From the NCBI GenBank assembly GCA_029252405.1, contig JAQXBM010000057.1, forward strand, positions 1 through 64,000: a stretch of 64,000 nucleotides of DNA, read 5' to 3'. This document shows, piece by piece, positions 43,948-53,004 of the stretch (its first letter is position 1; each line of letters begins with the position of its first letter). The DNA is from Crocinitomicaceae bacterium. Its GTDB lineage: Bacteria > Bacteroidota > Bacteroidia > Flavobacteriales_D > Crocinitomicaceae. The position numbers and the translations under genes were made by a program. Below the pieces are notes generated by a model, which did no database searches, was not told the DNA's origin, and saw only the letters and a program-made list of their open reading frames with translations.

Positions 43948-46233
43948 TCAAACCATCAACGAAGCACGGTACAATTTCAATTCGTCCCACGTAAATTTAC
44001 GGCCCACTTTTTCTTTTAAATCAGTCAGTGATCCTCCCTCGTAATCATCAAATACGTCACTCAGTTGGTTGATGCGTTTTGAATCGAGTAAATCGCGTAA
44101 TTCGATTTTTTCAGTTTTCAACAAGCGCTCGCAGTGCGAAGTAATTGTCTGTCCACTCAGCTGTCGCTCTTTTGCTATTTCTTTGATCGAATTTCCATCT
44201 TTCAAGAGCTCCAAAGTAATCTCGTAAGTTGATTTCTTTTTCTTCTTCGTTGCGCGTTTTTCGCGCTTCGTTTTCACTTGGATGAAATCGGTATCGAAAT
44301 CGAAAGTAGCGTTCTCTTGTCGCATTTCTTGCTTCACCAATTCGATCATTCGTTGCTTATACGCAATGATTTCATTTTCCCATTTCTGATCTTTCTCCAA
44401 CGGCAGTTCGTTCACAATTGCATTGATCAGTTGTTTCGCCTTTTTCATGCGAATGATCGTTTCCGTCATCAATTGATCAAGTTCTTCCAATTCCTCGTTG
44501 TATTGCTTTGTATTGCTTTTCTGCTGCAATTCAGCCATTTTCTTGAGGTTGGAGTAGAGTATTCCATCAAATGTTTTGAAGAAGTAGTTGTAGGCGGCTT
44601 CAACGCGTTCTTGAACGTATTTCAGGTCCGTATTGTTTTGAAGGAAGAGCTTATTGACTTGATTTCGAAACTTACGCGATGCTTCCATCGTTCCTTCCAA
44701 TTGCTGAACTTGCTGCGTCATCCACGATTGGTTTTTGCCTTTCATGGATTTCGATCCTTGATTCTTGTACGTCGCTTTGTGTGAATGCCACTTGTTCATG
44801 AGTTCCATCCAGTCGAAGGCTCGCTGAAGCATGCTGTGAGCGTATTCGAACGTTCCGTCAATCAAGGATTTTTCGAGATCCTCTGATCCATCATTCGCTT
44901 TGGTGTAGGCTGCAACTTCATGATTCGTCGCTAAGCGATTTGGAAGTATTGGATTCAACAAGACGAGTCCATCCAACGAGCGCAATCTTGAGAGTGCAAC
45001 ATAGGATTGACCTGGAACAAATACTTTGGAAACATCTATAATCGCCTTGTCAAAGGTCAAACCTTGACTTTTATGAACGGTAATCGCCCAGGCCAGTTTC
45101 AAAGGATAATGCACAAATGTGCCGAGTACTTTTTCCTCAACTTCACCTGTTGATGGATTCAGCGTGTATTGAATGTTGTTCCATTCGTATTTTTCAACTT
45201 CAATAATTTTTTTCTCATTCGGGAATTCAACTTTCACTTCGTCGCGATCGAGTGAGATGATTTTTCCCATTTTCCCATTGTAGAAGTTTTTCTCCTGCGA
45301 GATATCATTTTTGATGAACATCACCTGCGCTCCTAATTTAAGCTGCATGGTTTCTTCAAGCGGGTAGAGGTGTTCTGGAAATTTCCCAGTCACTTCCGCG
45401 TTATATCGATTTATTCGTGTGTCCAATCGATCCAAGGCTTCACGGTTGATTTTATCCGCATCGGCATTGTGAGTGGTGAGTGTTATATAATCGTCGTGCT
45501 TGGTGGCGTCAAAGTTTCGGTCGACATGCGAATTCAAAATCTCAATGTCTTCGTCAGTGATTTTACTGTTTCGAAGGTTGTTCAGGATGCGAATAAAGGT
45601 TTCATCAGCCTGACGATAAACCTTCTCCAATTCAATGTACAGCGGTTTCACTTCGTGAATTACTTGCGAATCAAAAAAGAAAGGACTCTTGTAATAATTG
45701 CGGAGGTAATTCCATTCCATTTGTTTGACAACAGGCGGAAGTTGAAGTAAATCACCAATAAACAACACTTGAACACCTCCAAATGGTTGATTGATCTTTC
45801 GCACGTTTCGCAACATCCAATCCATCGCGTCTAGCAAATCTGCACGGAGCATACTCACTTCATCCACAATCAACAATTCCAAGTTCCGTATAATCGCTCT
45901 GCGCTGATTGTTCATTTTGAAATGACGCAGTAAAGTCGATTTACTTTCCAGTCGCACTTGCTCGTTGAATGTAGCATTGAAATCAGGAATAAATCCACCA
46001 AAAGGCAATTGAAAAAAAGAGTGAATGGTTACCCCACCAGCATTCAAAGCAGCAATACCTGTTGGAGCGACAATTACAGCTTGTTTGTATGTCGATTTCA
46101 CGATTTTCTGAAGCAGCGTTGTCTTACCTGTACCCGCTTTTCCAGTAAGAAAAATAGTGCGTTTGGTTTGGTTGATAAAGCGTTCTGTGAACTCGGCAAT
46201 CCTGTTTGTTTCGGTCTGGTTTTCTGTTGTCAT
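43948..46233 (-). CDS. PIF1-like superfamily 1 helicase with C-terminal HTH
   Basis: 761 residues from the ATG at 46233. Walker A is GKAGTGKTTL (residues 31-40), followed by APTGIAALNAGGVTIHSFF. Walker B is LLIVDEVSMLRADLLDAMDWM, and QVLFIGDLLQLPPV is the Q-containing motif III. Motifs AVTVHKSQGLTFDKAIID (as AITVHKSQG) and VPGQSYVALSRLRSLDGLVL close the core. Residues about 670-761 hold a winged-helix/HTH unit (GNSIKEIAKERQLSGQTITSHCERLL) like the HTH_40 domain found in RecQ-type helicases. It is a DNA helicase for G-quadruplex or replication stress, by analogy with Pif1. Convergent with the receptor. Confidence 0.92.
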   Translation of the reverse strand: MTTENQTETNRIAEFTERFINQTKRTIFLTGKAGTGKTTLLQKIVKSTYKQAVIVAPTGIAALNAGGVTIHSFFQLPFGGFIPDFNATFNEQVRLESKSTLLRHFKMNNQRRAIIRNLELLIVDEVSMLRADLLDAMDWMLRNVRKINQPFGGVQVLFIGDLLQLPPVVKQMEWNYLRNYYKSPFFFDSQVIHEVKPLYIELEKVYRQADETFIRILNNLRNSKITDEDIEILNSHVDRNFDATKHDDYITLTTHNADADKINREALDRLDTRINRYNAEVTGKFPEHLYPLEETMQLKLGAQVMFIKNDISQEKNFYNGKMGKIISLDRDEVKVEFPNEKKIIEVEKYEWNNIQYTLNPSTGEVEEKVLGTFVHYPLKLAWAITVHKSQGLTFDKAIIDVSKVFVPGQSYVALSRLRSLDGLVLLNPILPNRLATNHEVAAYTKANDGSEDLEKSLIDGTFEYAHSMLQRAFDWMELMNKWHSHKATYKNQGSKSMKGKNQSWMTQQVQQLEGTMEASRKFRNQVNKLFLQNNTDLKYVQERVEAAYNYFFKTFDGILYSNLKKMAELQQKSNTKQYNEELEELDQLMTETIIRMKKAKQLINAIVNELPLEKDQKWENEIIAYKQRMIELVKQEMRQENATFDFDTDFIQVKTKREKRATKKKKKSTYEITLELLKDGNSIKEIAKERQLSGQTITSHCERLLKTEKIELRDLLDSKRINQLSDVFDDYEGGSLTDLKEKVGRKFTWDELKLYRASLMV

Positions 46234-46303
46234 CCTATTTAAGATAGCCAAAAAGTTCAATTCAAAATAGAACTATTCGATTTTTTTTCGCCTTATTTCT
46301 TGT

Positions 46304-47068
46304 TCAATTAATGACTTCTATTGAGAAGTCGTCGGCGTAAATAACGGCATTATTTGAGAATGAATTTGCCGTAATTCCAATTTCGATGCTCGTGTACATT
46401 CCTTTGGTTCCTTGGAGGTTGTAGAGAAGGTCTTTTGGAAGCGTTTTGGTGTCTTGTTCTTCAATGATCAACTGATCGTCTAAATAGAGTTTTACCCAGC
46501 CTTTTTTCTTTTGAGAGAGAAGTGTCTCAAAGGTGATTTTAAACCATTGATTTCGCGGAAAGCTGAAGTCTTCCTGCGTTAGATTTCCATTTTTGAATTT
46601 GAATTCAACGACGCCGTAGTTTTCTGTTCCGACGTTTGCTACGCGGATTCCAGGTCCCGCCCCAATAGGAGTTTGTTCTTCCAAATCCAGTAGAAAGAGC
46701 CAGTCTAATTCTTCTTCACCTTCGATGTAATACCAGATCTCAGATTTCACTGTTTCTCCCTCGAAGAATGCCATGTTCTGTTTGGCTAAACTGCATTTTG
46801 AAAGTTTTTCCTCACTGCTAACTACTGCATCAAATTTTAGACTGGTTGTTCCAGAATGTGCTTGTTCAGTTGAGAGTGTTATCGAGTTATTGTCATACGT
46901 TTGCTGGGTATATGACCAGTTTACATCGTCTTCAATCAATAAATCTTCGAAGTTTAAGTACGATTCGAAATCATCCGTAAATGAATTTGGTCCAGCAAAG
47001 AACGTTTCTTTGTTACATCCTAAAAGAATGATGCTCAATACTAGAAAAAGTAGGTGTTTTTTCATCAT
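46304..47068 (-). CDS. Lipoprotein with concanavalin-like sandwich fold
   Basis: 254 residues with a lipoprotein signal (ILLGC, Cys 18). The mature sequence has TDDFESYLNFEDLL, SGTTSLKFDAVVSS, KSEIWYYIEG, QWFKITFETLLSQKKKGWVKLYLDDQLIIEEQ and ends in NNAVIYADDFSIEVI, the pattern of a jelly-roll sandwich as in polysaccharide-lyase or LamG-type carbohydrate-binding domains. No catalytic residues are clear. Its ATG overlaps the stop of the upstream barrel gene (ATGA). It is the third gene of an aminotransferase operon. Confidence 0.72.
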   Translation of the reverse strand: MMKKHLLFLVLSIILLGCNKETFFAGPNSFTDDFESYLNFEDLLIEDDVNWSYTQQTYDNNSITLSTEQAHSGTTSLKFDAVVSSEEKLSKCSLAKQNMAFFEGETVKSEIWYYIEGEEELDWLFLLDLEEQTPIGAGPGIRVANVGTENYGVVEFKFKNGNLTQEDFSFPRNQWFKITFETLLSQKKKGWVKLYLDDQLIIEEQDTKTLPKDLLYNLQGTKGMYTSIEIGITANSFSNNAVIYADDFSIEVIN

Positions 47069-47628
47069 CGTCTTCTTTCTTTAAGTTTTGGTCTCAACTT
47101 ATAGCCGATAGTAATTCCACCCCAGTGTTCCCACTGAAAATCGACGATATAAGAAACGATTGGGGTGTACGAAAATCGGTAGAACAATCGTTTTCCTTCA
47201 GGTTCGAGACGGTACCCAATTGATACGGGGGCACGCAAAAAGAAACTTCCTTTTGTGGTGATGGTGAGTGCTTGACCAATTCCTACGTCTAATCCATGTT
47301 TATGTCCATAAACACCATGAACCATCACTGGAAAAATGAATCCAGCGCCATTATTTTTATCGATGTAAGTTCCGCTAATTCCTGTTCGAAGCATCCAGCG
47401 GAATTTATTCTTTGTTGCAAATGTCCATTCAAAATTGAACGATCCAAAGCCACCTGAACCTCCTAGCTCAAAGTAAAGAGATCTTGGTTTTCCCTGTTGT
47501 CGGTGCAAGCGTGGTACATACGCCTCACATTCCCATTGAGATAGGCTAGAACCCGACGCCAAAAAGTCTTGGCCTAAGGAAAATCCTGTAGCGAACACGA
47601 CGAGTGTAATTGTGATGAACCACTTCAT
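47065..47628 (-). CDS. Small outer-membrane-type beta protein
   Basis: 187 residues from the ATG at 47628, which overlaps the aminotransferase stop as ATGA; an upstream ATG at 47637 is less likely. A signal peptide ends near FSLGQ. The mature part alternates aromatic and polar residues (GFGSFNFEWTFATKNKFRWMLRTGI, RAPVSIGYRLEPEGKRLFYRFSYTPIVSYIVDF), as in small porin-like barrels. No named family recognised. Its last base overlaps the next lipoprotein gene. Confidence 0.68.
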   Translation of the reverse strand: MKWFITITLVVFATGFSLGQDFLASGSSLSQWECEAYVPRLHRQQGKPRSLYFELGGSGGFGSFNFEWTFATKNKFRWMLRTGISGTYIDKNNGAGFIFPVMVHGVYGHKHGLDVGIGQALTITTKGSFFLRAPVSIGYRLEPEGKRLFYRFSYTPIVSYIVDFQWEHWGGITIGYKLRPKLKERRR

Positions 47629-48785
47629 TTTACCCAACTGTTTATTTTTGATTTACACTCTTTCAATGCCCTCTTCAGGTAATCGATATCTTCTTGTTCC
47701 ACATACGCTTGAGTTGATAGACGCATCAAAATTTTGTCTTTCCATTGGAATACAGGAATTTCAATCTTGTACTCATTGTAGAGCAGCGATTTCAATTCAT
47801 TCGCGTCCGAAATCGGAACTGGAACACTACAAATTTGCCCTAAGAATTCTGAGTTAACGGATGTTATCGGTTTTGTTCCTGCGATGTCGCACAAGTCTTC
47901 GTAATTCTCGAGAACCATTTTTTTACAACGAGCAGAAACGTCCCACCAATTGTTTTTATTCAGGTATTCAATCGCTTTTGGAAGGGTTAAAAATGCTGAG
48001 TAATCTCTCGTTCCCTGAAGTTGGTGGTAATCCAAGAACTTCGATTTCCCAGGCGTTTCTGAATCAAATCCCCAACTGACGAGCAGTGGATCAAATTCAT
48101 TTTGAATTTCTTTGGTAGCATATAAAAATGCGCAGCCTTTTGGAGCGAGCATCCACTTGTGACAGGCTCCGGTGTAAATATCTGCTTTCAATTCTGATAA
48201 ATCCAAAGGGATATGACCTGGAACGTGGGCTCCATCCACAATTGTAATCAATCCCAGTTCTTTCGCTCGCTCGCAAATCTCCTTTACTGGAAAAATGGTG
48301 GCGGTCATGCTGGTAATTTGACTAATAAAAATGGCCTTGGTTTTTTGTGTGTATCCTTTCCAAAAAGCATCGATGAATTCCTCTTTCGATTCAATACCGA
48401 TTGGAATTTCCTGCTGCACATATTCGGCGCCAGCCTTTTGGCAATAATAATTCCACGTTCTATCCAATGCTCCGTATTCATGATTGGTCGCCAAAATTTC
48501 ATCTCCTGGCTCAAAATGAAAGCTCTTTGCAATGATATTGATCGCATACGACGGATTCATTGTCATGACCAGATCATCTTTATCACAGTTGATATATTCA
48601 GCGAGAGCTTGCTTTGAGATTTCTAATTGCTTGTTCCCATCGTGAACGAAAAACTGAACGGGATCCTGCTCTAAACGCATCTGCCAGTATTGATAATCAT
48701 CAAAAATCGGCTTAGGGCAAGCACCAAAAGAACCATGGTTTAAATGGCGGTATTCTGGATTCAGTAGAAAATCATTCTTCAACAT
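47625..48785 (-). CDS. Class V aminotransferase-like PLP enzyme
   Basis: 386 residues. The PLP lysine lies in TGACHKWMLAPKGCAFLY (about residue 190), and the aspartate in IVDGAHVPGHIPLDL. YRHLNHGSFGACPKPIFDDYQYWQMRLEQDPVQFFVH at the N-terminus matches the isopenicillin N epimerase/cysteine desulfurase-like group within class V. It has no signal peptide and no [Fe-S] assembly partners nearby. Substrate unknown. First of three genes joined by two ATGA overlaps to a barrel protein and a lipoprotein, an odd mix of a cytosolic enzyme with envelope proteins. Confidence 0.88.
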   Translation of the reverse strand: MLKNDFLLNPEYRHLNHGSFGACPKPIFDDYQYWQMRLEQDPVQFFVHDGNKQLEISKQALAEYINCDKDDLVMTMNPSYAINIIAKSFHFEPGDEILATNHEYGALDRTWNYYCQKAGAEYVQQEIPIGIESKEEFIDAFWKGYTQKTKAIFISQITSMTATIFPVKEICERAKELGLITIVDGAHVPGHIPLDLSELKADIYTGACHKWMLAPKGCAFLYATKEIQNEFDPLLVSWGFDSETPGKSKFLDYHQLQGTRDYSAFLTLPKAIEYLNKNNWWDVSARCKKMVLENYEDLCDIAGTKPITSVNSEFLGQICSVPVPISDANELKSLLYNEYKIEIPVFQWKDKILMRLSTQAYVEQEDIDYLKRALKECKSKINSWVK

Positions 48786-48885
48786 AAGCGGGTCAAATAG
48801 TTCGTTTATTGCGGAAGGGAAGATACAAAAACCGAATCATTGTGTGCACTAAATGACCTGTAAATGCAATTATTTGGTGCTAATG

Positions 48886-49521
48886 TTAGAACGAGAAAAT
48901 GCGAATAGGCCTCACTCGGAACATTGAAACTTTGTACATGTAGTTAGCTGTAGGGTACTCATCCATCTCGATGGCTTTTGCACTGATGTCACTAACTTGA
49001 GTAGAGGTCCAATAGTGCGACCCGTTAAAATTTCCAATATTTTGATTCGCTCCAGTCAATCCATGCTCAGAAGCACCAAATCCAATTTGTCGATTCATTT
49101 CGAGCGCTTCATCAGCGCCGGGTAAGTACCAATCATCAAAACCTTCGACATCCAGGTTATAGCAAATCTCTGCAGCCGTTCCAAAGGTTTGGCAGGTGTC
49201 AACGATCCCTGCTGTATTCACTGCTCCAAGACCATAGACAGATACCCATGAACCAGGTGAAATGAAAAGACCTGTACATCCCCATTCATAGGTCCCGGGC
49301 ATATCAAAAGCCAGAGCTGAAAGGCCCACACAATTGACGGTGTCTAGGTAAAAAATGATCCCACCTTCACCGTTCTTCCCAATAAATGCTTCTACGGGGT
49401 GGTCGTGCAAGAGCTCTCCAACGCTAACACCGTTGTTTAATTTATCTTGCAGCGTTGGTGTTTCGTTCTTCTTGCATCCGAAGAGGATTAAAAGGAAAAG
49501 AAAAATAATCAGCGGTCTCAT
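48886..49521 (-). CDS. DUF1566-type lipoprotein
   Basis: 211 residues with a lipoprotein signal (LILFGC, Cys 16). The mature part has YLPGADEALEMNRQ, NGSHYWTSTQVSDISAKAIEMDEY and ends FRVRPIRIF, with the conserved W-x-P...L-x2-W/YWTS...R-x-VR core of DUF1566/Lcl surface domains. GGIIFYLDTVNC opens the domain. Surface or periplasmic, role unknown. Single gene, divergent from the SpoIIE gene. Confidence 0.82.
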   Translation of the reverse strand: MRPLIIFLFLLILFGCKKNETPTLQDKLNNGVSVGELLHDHPVEAFIGKNGEGGIIFYLDTVNCVGLSALAFDMPGTYEWGCTGLFISPGSWVSVYGLGAVNTAGIVDTCQTFGTAAEICYNLDVEGFDDWYLPGADEALEMNRQIGFGASEHGLTGANQNIGNFNGSHYWTSTQVSDISAKAIEMDEYPTANYMYKVSMFRVRPIRIFSF

Positions 49522-49583
49522 AGCTTAAATTTACGAAGAGAAAACCGTTTTTCTGAGCTATAGCGCATTGATTCTCTGATAAT

Positions 49584-49612
49584 TTTGCTCGAAATTAAAT
49601 TGCGTATTTTTG
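49584..49612 (+). promoter_or_regulatory. Full -33/-7 promoter of the SpoIIE phosphatase gene
   Basis: TTTG at 49584-49587, 17 bases, then TATTTTTG at 49605-49612. Both elements fit the Bacteroidota promoter. The -7 element ends 4 bases before the GTG start, so the message is probably leaderless. Confidence 0.65.
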
Positions 49613-49616
49613 TTTA

Positions 49617-51782
49617 GTGCCAATAACCATTAAATACATACTGCTCCTAATTCTTTGTGTGAGTTTCTCAACAGAACTTTATGCTCAAACCGAGTCTGAC
49701 AGTTCGCGTGCACATAAATATTTTGAGTTGTTTCAGGATTTCGAATTCGAGGATACCCTGAAAGCACGTATTTATTCAGATTCTGGGTTGTATTTTGCCA
49801 AACTTTCGAAAGACGCGAATGTCTTGGCGAGAGGGTATCAATTTAAAGGGTGGTACTATCAAAATGGATCAGAATTCCGAAAAGCGAAGGAATGCTTTTC
49901 AAAATCCCTGGCTGACTTCATTAAGGCGCGCAATAAACAAGGAATTGCTGATGCTTACGGCAATTTGGGGAATATTTGCTACGACATGAAGGACTATGTC
50001 CCCAGTTTAGATTACCAACTCAAGTCCGTTCGGCAAAATGAAGAAATCTTATCTTCAATAATCACCAAGAAAGAACAGGCGAGGGCCCGGGAGGGAAAAA
50101 CGTATGCCCTGAGTAATATTGCCTCAATATTCGGGGAACTTGACTTGTACGACAAGTCCTTGGAATACGAGCGTAAGAGTTTGGCCGGAGAAATTGCAGC
50201 AGGTAATGCAATTGGAGAGGCAATATCGTACACCGCTATCGCAACCATTTACAAGGAAATTGGTGTAATCGACAGTGCAGAATTCTACTTCAAAAAGGGA
50301 ATTGAGATTTATTCAAAAGAAGAGTATTACAACGGTTTGTCGAAAGCTTATTACAGTTATGCAGCGATGAAGGGTACAACCCTAGCGAAAGAAGAGCGTG
50401 GAAGAATGTTGAAGGAAGCGCTAAGGCTGGATGAAAGAATGGGCGATAGAGATGGAACTGTTTATGGATTGTTGGGAATCGCTGATTATCAATTCAAAGA
50501 ACTCGACAATGACAGTTTGACTGCACTTTTATTCCGTGCGGAAGAGTTGATTTACGAGTACGGCCTGAACCATCACTTAGAGCGATTCAATAAGATTTCG
50601 TCCAAATTCAGTGCGCGATCTGGCGATTACAAAGAGGCTTATAATTTTCTACAGGAATATATACGTCTGAGGAAAATCTCTGATAAACAAAAGGAAAATC
50701 GAGAAATACTTACTGCCGAGGTGAAGTACGAAGTTCAGTTGAAGAGTAAACAAGACAGTGTTCTGATGGCCGAAAGTTTTTCTTTGAAACGGGAAAAGGA
50801 TCAACGTAAAATTGCCGAGCAACGAACTTGGATCACCTTAGGCGTTTTGGGAGGTTTGGTGCTATTGGGATCTCTCTTCTTCTTCATCTATGCCAATCGA
50901 AGAAAACGACTATTGAATGAATTTCTCTCCGAAAAAAATGAAGTCATCAACACCCAAAAAGACATTGTAGACGAAAAGAATCAGTCGATTTCGGCTTCGA
51001 TTGCTTACGCTCAAAGGTTGCAGTCGGCAATTCTTCCCAAACGATCGGAAATTGAGGAGTACTTTCCCGAGAGCTTTTTGATCTTCAAACCGAAAGATTT
51101 GGTGAGCGGAGACTTTTACTGGTTCGAAAAGTACGGAGATAAGATTTACATAGCCGCCGCAGATTGCACTGGGCACGGAGTTCCTGGAGCTATTGTAAGC
51201 GTTGTTTGTAGTAACGCACTCAGCCGTGTTTTGAAAGAGTTTGGCATTACAGAGCCGAGTAAAATATTGGCTCGAACACGTGAACTCGTTATGGAGACGT
51301 TTGGCCGTAGTGATGAACAAGTTGAGGATGGGATGGATATCTCACTTTGCGCGATCGATAAATCATCCAAGTCTGTCATTTTCGCCGGAGCGAATAATCC
51401 TTTGTGGATCGTTCGAAGCAATGATCATTTTTCTGAATCTACTGAAGTTGATAGAATATTGGAAGGCACTTCTCACCATTTGTTAGAGTTCAAGGGAGAT
51501 AAACAACCCGTTGGGCCATATCCTGAAATGAAAGATTTCACGGACAGAACGGTTTCTTATTTCGAGGGAGACACGCTCTATTTGTTCTCGGATGGATTTT
51601 CCGATCAGTTTGGAGGAGAAAAAGGCAAGAAGTTCATGTCGGCACGATTGAAAAAAGAATTGCTTACACGTTGTGGTGTTCTTCTTCCGACTCAGGAAGC
51701 GGAGATCGATCAATTATACGAGAACTGGAAGGGAGGTGAAGAGCAGGTGGATGATGTGTGTATGATTGCCGTGAAATTGTAA
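49617..51782 (+). CDS. TPR sensor with SpoIIE-type PP2C phosphatase domain
   Basis: 721 residues from a GTG at 49617. The signal peptide ends near residue 24 (ELYAQ). About six TPR-like repeats fill residues 40-360 (for example AKECFSKSLADFIKARNKQGIADAYGNLGNICY). A transmembrane helix lies at about 404-425, then a short coiled coil, and a SpoIIE phosphatase domain at about 470-721 with metal Asp in GDFYWFE and DCTGHGVPGAIVS (D516) and SDGFSDQFGG. The TPR part would sense outside the membrane and the phosphatase act in the cytoplasm, probably on an anti-anti-sigma factor. No such partner is adjacent. Confidence 0.93.
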   Translation: MPITIKYILLLILCVSFSTELYAQTESDSSRAHKYFELFQDFEFEDTLKARIYSDSGLYFAKLSKDANVLARGYQFKGWYYQNGSEFRKAKECFSKSLADFIKARNKQGIADAYGNLGNICYDMKDYVPSLDYQLKSVRQNEEILSSIITKKEQARAREGKTYALSNIASIFGELDLYDKSLEYERKSLAGEIAAGNAIGEAISYTAIATIYKEIGVIDSAEFYFKKGIEIYSKEEYYNGLSKAYYSYAAMKGTTLAKEERGRMLKEALRLDERMGDRDGTVYGLLGIADYQFKELDNDSLTALLFRAEELIYEYGLNHHLERFNKISSKFSARSGDYKEAYNFLQEYIRLRKISDKQKENREILTAEVKYEVQLKSKQDSVLMAESFSLKREKDQRKIAEQRTWITLGVLGGLVLLGSLFFFIYANRRKRLLNEFLSEKNEVINTQKDIVDEKNQSISASIAYAQRLQSAILPKRSEIEEYFPESFLIFKPKDLVSGDFYWFEKYGDKIYIAAADCTGHGVPGAIVSVVCSNALSRVLKEFGITEPSKILARTRELVMETFGRSDEQVEDGMDISLCAIDKSSKSVIFAGANNPLWIVRSNDHFSESTEVDRILEGTSHHLLEFKGDKQPVGPYPEMKDFTDRTVSYFEGDTLYLFSDGFSDQFGGEKGKKFMSARLKKELLTRCGVLLPTQEAEIDQLYENWKGGEEQVDDVCMIAVKL

Positions 51783-51789
51783 GAAAGCA

Positions 51790-51820
51790 GAAACCCTCAC
51801 GATACTATCATGAGGGTTTC
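51790..51820. terminator. Bidirectional terminator hairpin
   Basis: GAAACCCTCACGAT and ATCATGAGGGTTTC make a 14-bp stem with one mismatch and a 3-base loop. Both sides have a short T/A run. It lies between convergent genes (SpoIIE phosphatase and the tiny ORF), so it can serve both. Confidence 0.75.
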
Positions 51821-51844
51821 ATTATGTTTGGTTGTAAGGGATGC

Positions 51845-51943
51845 TTATTTCAATATTGCCAATCCTTTGATGTAAAGAATGTAATCTTGTAATGATCCGT
51901 TTAACATTTTATCGAGGGCTGTTGTTTTATTTTCGTTTTTCAT
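51845..51943 (-). CDS. Possible 32-residue peptide
   Basis: A short frame of 32 residues on the minus strand: MKNENKTTALDKMLNGSLQ followed by a more hydrophobic end (DYILYIKGLAILK). The ATG follows an A-rich stretch (TTAAAAACACAACGCT), typical of starts in this phylum. It lies 89 bases past the glycosyltransferase stop and before the shared terminator. The C-terminal half could form an amphipathic helix. No known small-protein family is recognised. Chance ORFs of this length are common, so treat it as a candidate. Confidence 0.4.
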   Translation of the reverse strand: MKNENKTTALDKMLNGSLQDYILYIKGLAILK

Positions 51944-52032
51944 AGCGTTGTGTTTTTAAGTTGTTGCTATGAGTAATTCAAAAGGCGTGCCAAAAAATGT
52001 CTACTTGTCGGAAACTCCTATGAAACCGGATG

Positions 52033-52938
52033 TTATTTCACCTTGTTCCAATTCGTATACGGGAAGAAATCTCTACCAATCATTCGCTCAACAGAACTCA
52101 AAAAGCGGTATTTCGTCTGTTCGTGCTTCATTGGAGGCCGATTCAATTTCCCTTTTTTTGTTTGATTCAACTTGTGCTTCCATTCGATTCGAGCCATCAA
52201 TTCATTCATCACTTCGGGGTGCGTTCCTTTGAACCTCGGAATTTTCCCGAGTGGCCCATAATCGAATTCGTTCGGTTTGAGCTGATATTCGCCTGAAATC
52301 ACCTCACGACCGTGATGCATGGAATCTTGTTCTTTCTTTTTTGATTGCATCAACTCTGGAGGTCTAACCCAACCGTAATGATAGATGTGTGCATTCGCCT
52401 TTACGACGTTCAATTTTTCGTTGTCATTCCTACGAAACGATTGTGCATCCTTGTATGAATATACGTTGCAGTTATTTTTCACAACGCGGATCTCATTTTT
52501 ATACCATCCGTGGAAAGGGAGGTAGTGATTGTAATCACCAAAGAAATGGTAATAATCGAAGAGCAGACCTTGTACGTTTGCATTGTCTTTGTGCTTTTCG
52601 CAGGCAGCAACGATAGCGTCCAAATCTTTTTCGTGCACCACTTCATCGGCCTGAAGGTAAAAACACCAATCGCCTGAACATTGATCCAAGGCAAAGGTTG
52701 TTTCGTTGGCAAAGATCTTTCCATCAACGAATTCCTGCTCGGACCACACGCGGTCAATTATTTTGACTTTATCGGAACCAATGGACTCAATTTTCTCTCG
52801 AGTACGGTCGTTTTCCGCGTTATCGCCCAAAGCGACAACAAACTCATCTACAATTGGCAATATAGACCGAATCGATTCCTCAATTGGGAAATAATAGATG
52901 TCTGCGTTACGCACCATTGTAAAACCGCTAATCGTCAT
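52033..52938 (-). CDS. Glycosyltransferase family 2-like protein
   Basis: 301 residues from the ATG at 52938; a TTG two codons earlier also exists. GT-A features: MTISGFTMVRNAD at the start, VDEFVVALGDNAENDRTREKIE for the nucleotide-sugar strand, and WCFYLQADEVVHEKDLDAIVAACEKH as the DxD-type site (QAD). It resembles Bacteroidota glycosyltransferases that act in the cytoplasm on envelope sugars. Donor and acceptor unknown. A -7 promoter element is at 52979-52986, leaving about 40 bases of leader. Confidence 0.82.
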   Translation of the reverse strand: MTISGFTMVRNADIYYFPIEESIRSILPIVDEFVVALGDNAENDRTREKIESIGSDKVKIIDRVWSEQEFVDGKIFANETTFALDQCSGDWCFYLQADEVVHEKDLDAIVAACEKHKDNANVQGLLFDYYHFFGDYNHYLPFHGWYKNEIRVVKNNCNVYSYKDAQSFRRNDNEKLNVVKANAHIYHYGWVRPPELMQSKKKEQDSMHHGREVISGEYQLKPNEFDYGPLGKIPRFKGTHPEVMNELMARIEWKHKLNQTKKGKLNRPPMKHEQTKYRFLSSVERMIGRDFFPYTNWNKVK

Positions 52939-52978
52939 GTACAATATCGTTTGAATCCTTCCTGGATGATTATTGGGG

Positions 52979-52986
52979 CAAAGATA
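52979..52986 (-). promoter_or_regulatory. -7 promoter element TATCTTTG for the glycosyltransferase
   Basis: Exact TAnnTTTG on the minus strand. It lies 40 bases before the ATG at 52938, a longer leader than most genes here. Confidence 0.5.
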
Positions 52987-53004
52987 ATGAATTCATACTC
53001 TGGA

